Positions 55,381 through 64,000 of a stretch of 64,000 nt of DNA are shown here, piece by piece. The position numbers and the translations under genes were made by a program. The DNA lies in assembly GCA_015680685.1 (NCBI GenBank), contig MNCI01002833.1, positions 81,840 to 145,839 on the forward strand, read 5' to 3'. Origin of the DNA: Gnetum montanum. Its lineage: Eukaryota; Streptophyta; Gnetopsida; Gnetales; Gnetaceae. Position 1 is the first letter of the stretch. Each line of letters opens with the position of its first letter. The notes below the pieces were generated by a model. That model had not been told where the DNA came from and searched no databases. It worked only from the letters and a program-made list of their open reading frames with translations.

Positions 55381-58300
55381 ATCAAAACCACAATAGAAGA
55401 ATTTTTTTTATGATGATGATATTTGGCCCATGGTGATGGATTAGGAGCATAACATGGTTTCTTTTAGTATGTCTAAGTGGAAATTTACAAGGACTTTAGG
55501 ATCAACATGGATGATTACTTCTTTATTTCTACATGGAAAGTGGATTTCTTAATGCAAAGGTGAGGAGAATGCATAATGATAAGTTAGCCAAGGTTTACCT
55601 GGGATGGTATTTATTTTGGATGAATTTCTAACAATAGTAAATATAGCCTCGAATGCAATATAGTTTCCTACCAAGAAGGATAACTTAATGACCACTATGA
55701 TATCTACTTTAGCCCCCCTAAACAAAATCAAGGAAGAAACATTTCTAGATGTTCATTTATAAGCATGCTAAGCAATTGGCACTTAAATAAACATGAAAAA
55801 ATAAGACTTCACTTTTAAAAAAAGGGCATTAAGGAAAAACATTTCTCATATGTTTAAAATGAGAGTGAATGAGAAGACCTTAATAAATAAGACATGATAA
55901 AAAATATGAATTTTAGGAAATGTATGAGCTCTCCAAATTATCATATCCACTTTTTTGGTTCACTAGGAATTGAGACTAAGTCTAGTTTTGACATTTTCCC
56001 ACCCTATTTTGAATAACAAAATTTCCAAAGACAACATTATGGGATACTTTCCCATCTCTAGAAGGCCTCCAAGAACCATTTGGACTCATAACACAACTTA
56101 GAATTTCCATTCTTAATGATGTTGGAAAATTTTGAGAACCAAAACCTTTTTAAAGTGTTGGAGGTGACACAAATTCTACTTTAGCTATAGTCCTAGACCA
56201 TCTTGTCCATGTTACCTATACCAAAACTGCATTTTAGCCTTAAATATATCCTTGCAGAACCCAAATGACTCATCCAAAACATCTATAGCACTAGCGTCAA
56301 CACTAATATCATGGTCTCTAGCATCTTTAAGGCTTGCCCTACCTGTATTTTAACTTGACCAATCAATAATATCTTGGGCACTATATATGATAATTTTGAT
56401 ATGTTTGAAGGCAATCATAGTAGTCAAGATTTAAAAAATTTTTATCTAATGCAATTGATGTTGACATAGCATCAACATCATCATGGTTATGTCATCATCC
56501 TCCTAGCCTTCCAAGATCAACATTTGGAAACATTTTATTACTTTAAAATATCCTTCAAGTCTCAAAACATCACCAAAACTCATTTCAACTTCAAATCATA
56601 CATTCTAAAAGCATGAGAAGTCACTACAAAAAATTCATGAAAATTTTTCTATCTTCATAGCTAACATTGATATCAACGTTAATGTCCTATGGATCATAAA
56701 AATGTAATCCTTGATGACATCATCCTAGCTCCATTTGACTTCAATTCAAACATCAAATAGGGTCTTGGAGGCTTAAAACTTGATACTAGGTAGAACTAGA
56801 AAAAATTCACTAAGTACTAGTGATGTTGATGCCAATGTCAACATCAGCATCATCCCTTATGAGATCCACATTGCTTAGTTCATAGGGTCAACCTTACTAA
56901 AATCAAACTCTAAACTAACTACTAACAAACTTCACTTAGCCCTAAAGTTAAATTTTGCAACACTAATCTACAGCTTGGTTTCTTAAGATCTTGAGCATAT
57001 TTTTGAGATTTTTGGAGATCCAAATTGCTTGCTAGAAACCACCTAACATCTTCCACAAGATCTATTGCTATTGATGCATAAATTTGGTTATAAAAAATGT
57101 CCTTTTGAATGAACTTGTTAAAAAAGACTATCATCTAAGGTGTCTCCCATATGGTTATAGAAACTTGGGAATAATCTTAGCTAGCATAGTAATGATGAAG
57201 TCTAAAATTACAAATTCCAAAATTTGATCTAAGTTAACAAGTGAGATAATATGCATAATTATAAATAATCATAAGCTTTATTTCAAAAATAAAAATAAAC
57301 ATTAAAATAAATTTTAATATGATGATACCAAAAATAAATTTTAATCTGCTTGCTTAGTAAAAAGTTTAGATCTTTATAGTTGATGACTCTAAGCATATGC
57401 ATTGATCCTATATGATAAGATTCAATAATGAAAATGTAGAATAGCATTTCATCAAGAATAACTAATGTGAGGCTTCTTAGTGTAAGGAACTAGAAGCATG
57501 TACTTGTACAAAGCTTTATTTCTACAAATATGATGCATTATCATCTCTGCATAGCTTATTCACAAGAGATGTAGTTATAAGTCTCATTGTCCTAAGGGAA
57601 ACTTAAGCTTGGCGCCATGCCCAAGTAAATTGTGTGGGAGACATCACTCAAGTAGCACACCATGGCTAAATAAGAATGAGAGAGGAATGATAGATTTTCC
57701 AGATTTTGCAACAAGCTCATCACTCATGATTGGTTTGTAGACTACACTTGCCATTAGTTTTTCTATTGAAAATTTAGGAAAACTAGGAACACAAAATCTA
57801 CCATGTATGTAGCTCTCCTAATGACAAAAGCCTACATTTTTTCTCACACGTTACCATGTTTGTGATCAAGGCATGATCGAAAATTCCATCATGCCTCCAT
57901 TTCCATAGGATCATTCCATAGAATTTGTTGTCTACCTTGTTGTATTACCAACATGAAAATGGAAATTGTAGAGTTGACATTCCTTTGTTAACACTAAGCT
58001 CATCATTGACATGATGCAATGCTACTTTTCTATTAAAAACTTTTCACCATGTCCTATTATACAAAAAATATTTAACATAGTTGCCTTCCAAGGTAAAATT
58101 GAAAGGCCTTCCTAACTTTTCATAAGGTTTTATGGTCTTTGTTTGAAAGGTCTTTTAATCAAAATGCAAAAACCAAAAATGATAGGTTTTGATTTTTCAT
58201 AATAACATATTGTTGATGCATAAAATTTGGACACACCAACACTAAGAAAGAAAACTTTTAGAATACTATTGCCTATGGTACCTCCCATATGGGTACAAAA

Positions 58301-58743
58301 ACCAAGGAATAGTCTCAGCTAGAGAGGGCCATGTGATGTTTCAAAATAGTAAATCAAATTGGAAAATTTTGAAATTAAAAAAAAAACTATTCTTTAGATT
58401 CAAGAATATAATAGGTAAGTAAAATGAATAAAATTTCTTTGGTCCCATTGATGTCGCTAATCTATCACTACTGATGGTGTTCACTACTGGGCAAAAAGAC
58501 TTCAACCGCTACGAAAAAGGAAGAGAGAGGGAAGAAGTATGATGCACACACATGTACATTGCCATCACTATCATAATCACCACTACTGCCTTAAGAGCTT
58601 GCTTGCCTATCACATGGATTAGAAGGAAGGAAAGAAGTAGATGGTGTAGGCACACCATTTGGGGAGAGATAGAAGGCTGCCTACTACAACATAAAAGAAG
58701 AAGGAAGAAACCACTGTCTACTAGCTTCTTAGCTATTCCTATG
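55381..58743. other. Unassigned region between G6 gag and G5, with degenerate repeats
   Basis: No pol domain of G6 is found where it should follow. 56440-56880 holds degenerate repeats around gatgttgac/catcaacatcatc and gacatcatcctagct. A diverged direct repeat pair lies at 57062-57240 and 58208-58375 (shared tacc/gtctcccatatgg and attgatgcataaa). 55400-56150 and 58400-58743 show nothing I can name. Confidence 0.45.
57062..58375 (+). repeat. Diverged direct repeats about 1.15 kb apart
   Basis: The copies 57062-57240 and 58208-58375 share 'tgatgcataaa', 'cctcccatatgg', 'ggaata-tct-agctag' and a trailing 'aaattccaaaattt'-like stretch. They could be termini of a small element or part of a tandem array. 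Confidence 0.4.
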
Positions 58744-59583
58744 TGATGAGTAGTAAGGTATCCCTACGCTCAACCATACAAATATGAGCGTGTACATTTA
58801 ATCTAGTCAAACTCCATAGATGGACTAGTTATAACACCTAGACAGTTATACGTTGATCATAGTTCGCTATCTTTCCATCTGGACTAGTATTTGCTTTTTC
58901 ACATATGGTTTAGTCCAAAGTGAGGTGTATGATGTGATTTTTACTACTAGGCTACTCCTAAATACAATGAGAAATAACTTTATTAAGCTAATAAGAAATA
59001 GGAAATAGAATCTAATCTAGCCTAAGTATGATGAGCATCTATCCTTAATCATTCATAGACATCTTGGACTTCATGTACTACATCTAGGATTACCAAGTAC
59101 ACATTACTCAAAGCACTACTAGATACGCTACTGGGTTACCATGTATTTACACTTAAATGTTCATGATTAATACGTACTAACAATAATAGTAAATGACAAT
59201 AAAAGAAATATTCACTAGGAAAAAAACAATAAATAATTAACAATTAAAACAAGTAAAAGCTAAATGAATGCTGTAATGATGGAGTAATCTCGATCTTTAT
59301 TATTGGTTGTGTGCATGTCCAAGTATGTCACACTCGAACAAAGGTTCTGTACAGTTACAAGCATCACACTACAAGCATGCACTTTGGAAAAGAATTAAAA
59401 ACTAACAAAAAGACACGACCTAAATATTTACAAAAAGACTCCTTCACTATGCACCCGAATGCTATATTTATAGGCTGACATAGCAATCATGATATCATGT
59501 ATATGATATTGTATCCAGGCTGCGATATCACATACCCAATATCGTGTACCCAATATCAGGGCTTGGCAAACCATGATTCATCA
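58744..59583 (-). repeat. 3' LTR of G5
   Basis: The 840-base LTR has plus-strand ends tgatgagtag and attcatca. The TATA box in reverse is tatttata (59465-59472). U3 (about 59480-59570) is made of gatatc/atatcgtgtac short repeats, unlike the U3 of its relatives, while R/U5 is shared. Confidence 0.88.
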
Positions 59584-59596
59584 TACCCCCACAACT
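59584..59596 (-). other. Polypurine tract of G5
   Basis: The minus strand reads agttgtgggggta before the LTR start TGATGAATC. Confidence 0.75.
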
Positions 59597-59770
59597 AAAT
59601 AAAAACTCGTCCTCAAGTCAAAAAAAATGAGGAACAAGTTCATTTGATTACACAATGGATATGTATGGGATTATGAACTAACTATGGATTATTTCATGCC
59701 ACAGTGTGGAACTAGAAAAAACAAAATTGGGACACCAACACAAAACACAAAATATGAAATTGTTTAGAAC

Positions 59771-62280
59771 TCATGTGGTTCTTGGTGGTGGTGGTTCCTC
59801 CATGGGCTTCTTATCCTTATCCTATGCTCCAATGTTTGCTGGAGTTGGCACCTCCCATGGACACAACTGTTGTAGGAACATTTGATTAGCTTTAACGTAC
59901 CATGTTGCAAATAGCCATTAAGCTAAGTTTGCTACAACATCCTTTTAACCTTGGTAGCTAGCTTTTACCATCTCTTGTTTAAAGTTTGCTACCTCTAATT
60001 TCTGCAATGTCCTTTTGTGTTCAACAAACTCTATTTCATATTTGACATAGGTGGTAGCTACCTGCTTTTCTAGCTCAGTCCTTAGATGTCCTACTATTAA
60101 CATGGCTAATTTCGCATACCATAGGTTTGCCAACTCCATGTATTCTATGAGATCCTAGATTTGCAAGTCCCGGTTCTTTAATTTTGCTTGGTGGGTGAAG
60201 GCGTAAGTGTCCAATATGGCCCACTAGCCAATCTTTTGATCACTGAAAGAGTTGATGTGGGTCTTAGCCACATGGATCTCTTTTTCAATGATCCCCTTAT
60301 ACATCCTCACTTATTCCCAGAAATGCTCCTTCAATTTTTCATGTGCTTATTTCAATGACCATCTTCTGATGGATGGCACATACCTCCTCCATTGGAGAGT
60401 CTTGTTCTCTTTGGCTAAGTGACTTATGTTTTGGTTTACTCTTATTAGTTGTTCTTGCATTTGCTAAAAACTTTCCTTGAGAACATTATTTTGTTTTTCA
60501 ACTATTGCCAACTGAAGATTTTTGACAGCAACGAGTTTATTTTCTTCCTGTAAGGCTTTGAGTGCTTTTGCATGTGCATATGTTTGAGCCTATGCTTTTG
60601 AAGCATCCCAGTTAGCCTTCTCCTTTTCCATTTCCACCTTTTTATTCTCCTCTAATAATTTATTTAGTTGATCTATCCTAAATTATTCTAGCTAATCAAC
60701 TTGAATAAGTTGGAATGGATCTTGCTATTTAGCTTCTAGGGCAATAAACTTCTCCTAGAGTCTTCTCAACTCATCTTCTACATGTTCGGCCATAACCTCA
60801 ACCATAACCAGCTTTTCCTTCATGGAAATGAAGTTTGATTGTGCTACTATAAAATCTTGAGGGATGTCAAACAAGGACATCATTACTTGTCCTATTTGCA
60901 GCAAATGATCCAGAGCATCCTCATGTTCTGTAGGAGTCATCAAGGAATTGGCTAGAATTTAAGCATTACATGCTCCTATGAGATCCATCGGTGGGAAAAT
61001 AGGAATGTTAAATAACTCTTTGATGTAGTTTGTGATCACTTCTACTACTTCGGCTACATCTTGGTGTTGCATGACCACCACTATGGCACCTTCACCAAAT
61101 TCTAATTGTACTTGAAATGATGCAACATTCCCAGAAATTTGTTATGACCAATGCAACTTCCCTTCTCTTGTTTGTATTGAGACCTCGTCCCTTACATGAT
61201 TAATTAAGCTGGTGGGTTGTACAACATCAACAATCACCTTGAAGAGATTGGTCTCATCATGACTTCCCCAACTGACTATTTCTGCAATGGCCTTGAGGTG
61301 GCTCATCAGCAGTTAGTAATCTTGCGATTATACTGGTGATTGGTCCTGCTGGCCCATGGGCTACATGCTAGGCCATGCTTCTTATTGTTGATTGAGCCTC
61401 ATGTTTGGAAGTTGGATAGAACCTGCTATTTGAGGTGTAGTGGGCCCAACCCTCTACTCTTATTCAAGCTACAATGTCTCACCAACATCTTTTCTTGATA
61501 CTAGTGGCTTTAGTAATTTGGCATATGAAGCATTTTGAGCCTTTATGAGGACATCATTAGTGAACCCTAGGATTCTAACATGTCAACATAGCTTCCTAAT
61601 TAAACATAGAAATGGCAATGCAAACTTTATTTTCTTGTGTTCTTTGAACCACCTCAATATTTCTATTAGATACAAGTGGGGTAAATTGGCATCAACTTTG
61701 CCCATCAACATTGCACTTCCTCTAGGCTGCATAGGTAGAGATCCTATTCAACCCCTTCATTGGGAAGATTTGATAGGTGCCAATTTTGAAATAAATTCTC
61801 TCTTCAAGCGTCAATTCTCCATATGTTTTGTCTTCTTTTCCATATGCTCTCTTTAGCCATACGTCTCTTACATCAACATCAGGGTACATGGGCAGATGAG
61901 CAACTTTGGACCCTGTATTTGAAAGGTTCAAAACTTCCATAATGGCCTTTGCGGAGAAATCAACTGAAATTCAATCAATGTTAGTGGTGGTTCCTTCCTC
62001 TTTATTATGCCAAAATTGATAAGTTTTCCTCAAATACCATTCTCCACTTTCTGAGAGGATAGGCCATAGTGGAGATCCCTTGAGTTGATCTTTAACTGGC
62101 TCAGGGGTGAATTCAGTAAAAGGTCCAAAATTAAGTTCCATGATCACTACAGCAGATGTGGACCTTTCTTGAATGGCCTAAACACATTCTAGGAACAACG
62201 TGAGATGTTGTCCCTATTCAGGTGCCCTACCTTCTCCACCTTCTACTTGACCNTTAAACACTTTAGGTTTAAGTAGGTTC
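59771..62280 (-). pseudogene. ORF3 of G5 (third ORF, N-terminal part shortened at an N)
   Basis: The minus-strand frame reads MELNFGPFTEFTPEPVKDQ from about 62138. Next come GSPLWPILSESGEWYLRKTY, an open stretch 61722-61940 (MEVLNLSNTGSKVAHLPMYP, ELTLEERIYFKIGTY) and helical segments including 60755-60943 and 59945-60139 (MELANLWYAKLAML, ELEKQVATTYVKYEIEFVEH). It ends EEPPPPRTT-stop at 59771, parallel to G2 and G4. Only a few stops interrupt the N-terminal domain, so this copy is the best preserved there. Compared with G2 and G4, sequence upstream of the N at 62253 is short by about 460 bases. Function is unknown; no membrane span is seen. Confidence 0.68.
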
Positions 62281-62399
62281 GATTGGAAGGAAAATCAAAG
62301 AATTAATGGATGAGATATTAACAATTGAATGTTAGACTCTGAAAGTGTGAAAAATCATGGAAGAAAATTGCAACAACTCCCCTTGCATCAACAGTTGAA

Positions 62400-62530
62400 A
62401 ATGACTTCTACGTGCATGGGGGGATCCATAGATATAGGTTTTTTGGACACGATATTGCGTACATGATAGCGCAGACTGGATATTGCATCGGACCTGATAC
62501 CAGGTAGCTGATATCATATCCCTTCCAAAA
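62400..62530 (-). promoter_or_regulatory. Internal LTR-like promoter upstream of ORF3 in G5
   Basis: Plus-strand 62447-62489 aligns 34 of 43 bases with the minus strand of this element's LTR U3 (59508-59550), so the copy is inverted relative to the LTR. A TATA-like cctatatctatgg (minus strand, 62426-62438) follows. Promoter activity is inferred. Confidence 0.45.
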
Positions 62531-64000
62531 TAGGGTACTTAAGGCACCAAAAGGAAAATTTGGTTAAAATGATGACAAAGGAAAGAATAGATTTAGCAAT
62601 GGAATATCTGGAGGGTATAAAATGATGTGGTGGTGTGCAACAAGTACAAATTACAAAAGTTATGCAAGTGGATCCTCCCCAAAGTAGGTTCCAACCTGTC
62701 ATGTCCTTGTGTAACCACACCTTAAAATGTCTGTAGGCACTAGAAGGGTTAAATGCAATTTGCACTGGTGCAACAAAACACACACATGTTAAATACCACC
62801 ATGATGAGGTATGAATTCTATGCCACACAAGACACAAGTTAGAAATACTTGGATAGTGGGATGAGACAAATTGTAGAAGGGATTGCAGAGATCGAGACGT
62901 GAGGTATCTTACCCTAGGCATAATGAATCCAAAGTGTTGTACATGATTAAAGTACTATTAGCCTATCACTCCAAGGTCAAAACCAAGTCCATACCCCTGA
63001 ACAGTGACATCGCATTATTTCATCCAATGATGGACAACCATAGGAGTATCACAACAGCAAGGTATACAATCACTTGCCATTTTGTGCAAGGGAGCAGTGA
63101 TTCAAATTTGTCTATAGCATGTTTTTCTTGATCTTTTCCTTTTTTATTTTTTTCTTTCTTTTCTTTTCCTTCTTCTAGCTACTTTTGCACTTTATCTTTC
63201 TTAATGGGATCCTAGAAAAGCCACCAACCTTTAGGCATAGATGCATGTCTTTCCAATGGAACCCTTAAGAACAACATTGAGTTCCTTTATTAAGTGCATT
63301 TATCGCAACTCTTACTTCCATTTTTCATTAGATCTACAAGGATCTTAGTATAACCAAGCTGCATGACAGCACATACAAATGTCACCAAAGAGAATCCACA
63401 AGTTCCCTTGATGTCACATCCTTACCATGCCCTCTTAGTCTGTTACTCTTTCCTCTGGGCATAATGAGTGTAAAGTTACTTTAAGTTTTAATGATAACAA
63501 GAATATCATCGTACCCAGAGTAGAACCACTTATTAATAGAATGGGTGGGTGGATGTTGTGGGCTCACTATCCAAATAATTAGTCATTTGTGACTCAATAA
63601 CATAGAACAACTCCTCAATCGATAGGTCACATGAGTATTTTATTCACAAATGAGATCACCCTCAAAAAGATAAAACAACAAATTGAAAAATGAAAAATTA
63701 GAAAACAAAAAATTGTAAAACCAAAGAAAAGAAAAAACATTTACTAATTCTACTTGTTAGAATGGGAGATATTTCCCATGAGTAAACCTTGGATTATGGC
63801 GAGAATTAATAAATGGAAATTTTGGATCATGCATGTTGGGAATATTAGGGTCTGGTCATATCCAAACCATTGGATGTCTTTTGATGTGGTGCCAAGAATG
63901 TACCCAAATTGGGGTTCACACACATGATTAAAGTAGGTGTAGTGGGGTAGATTATAAGATGTGGTCATGTGATAAGGAGCTAACCCACTATGGCACCCAT
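62531..64000 (-). other. Spacer of G5 between pol and ORF3
   Basis: Parts match the G1/G2/G4 spacer in reverse: 63225-63275 (cttt-aggcat...catgtctttccaatg) and 63540-63575 (gggtggatgt...gctcact). A-rich 63660-63740 equals the T-rich tract after integrase. 63750-63968 has an open minus frame starting MTTSYNLPHYTYFNH that I do not recognise. Confidence 0.55.

Larger units (their letters stand above)
58744..64000 (-). mobile_element. Ty3/gypsy Athila-like LTR retrotransposon G5 (continues beyond window)
   Basis: The minus-strand element shows its 3' LTR (58744-59583), polypurine tract, ORF3 (59771-62280), internal promoter-like block, spacer and perhaps the edge of integrase. Its gag-pol lies to the right of the window. 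LTR ends, polypurine tract, ORF3 and spacer blocks match G2 and G4. One single N (62253) falls where about 460 bases of the ORF3 leader and N-terminus are missing. Confidence 0.87.

Noticed and set aside
62514-62921. 135-residue minus-strand frame beside the G5 internal promoter
   Set aside because: It lies in spacer that is non-coding in G2 and G4, covers part of the U3-like block, and shares no residues with them in that frame.

Overview
The window looks like nuclear DNA of a large, repeat-rich seed-plant genome. It is AT-rich and has no operons and no intact long open reading frame. Nearly all of it is decayed LTR retrotransposons nested in one another. A gymnosperm is my guess from the density and age of the repeats, but no host gene in view proves it. 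The only host-type gene is a broken leucine-rich-repeat receptor-like kinase (LRR-RLK).

Layout. (1) 1-8901: Athila-like Ty3/gypsy element 'G1', minus strand, its 3' LTR cut by the window edge. (2) 8902-10419 and 22540-24623: one Ty1/copia element 'C1', minus strand, split by the Ty3/gypsy element 'G2' (10420-22534, plus strand, target-site duplication ataat). (3) 24624-29168: the LRR-RLK pseudogene on the plus strand, broken on its left by C1 and in its kinase domain by a stretch holding a hAT transposase remnant. (4) 29960-36542: LTR element 'L1' with a clear primer-binding site and polypurine tract but about 5.4 kb of interior without recognisable protein domains. (5) 36543-39134: unassigned DNA with an N-flanked palindrome, a tRNA-like arm and a 564-base gap. 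(6) 39135-39834 plus 53143-about 55380: element 'G6', whose 5' LTR was split by element 'G4' (39835-53137, plus strand, duplication cttaa). (7) about 55380-58743: unassigned, with degenerate repeats. (8) 58744-64000: element 'G5', minus strand, running out of the window.

The four best-preserved Ty3/gypsy elements (G1, G2, G4, G5) and G6 are one family. LTRs are about 0.85-0.96 kb, beginning TGATGA and ending ATCA. The primer-binding site fits tRNA-Asp. The order is gag, protease, reverse transcriptase-RNase H, integrase, then a long non-coding spacer. In G2, G4 and G5 a third ORF of about 950 codons follows, where Athila elements carry their extra ORF. Every copy is riddled with stops, mostly of the C-to-T or G-to-A kind.

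The most interesting signal is around this third ORF. In G2 and G4 it is preceded at the same distance (TATA to ATG 460 and 456 bases) by an internal TATA box, a conserved leader and an apparent intron whose 3' splice site abuts the ATG. In G2, G4 and G5 the sequence next to the internal TATA resembles the fast-changing U3 repeats of that same element's own LTR. This suggests a second, LTR-like promoter producing a separate transcript for ORF3. G1 lacks the ORF3 module altogether. Other points of note are a shortened CX2CX3HX3C zinc-knuckle-like motif in gag, and single-N marks that appear to hide several hundred missing bases.
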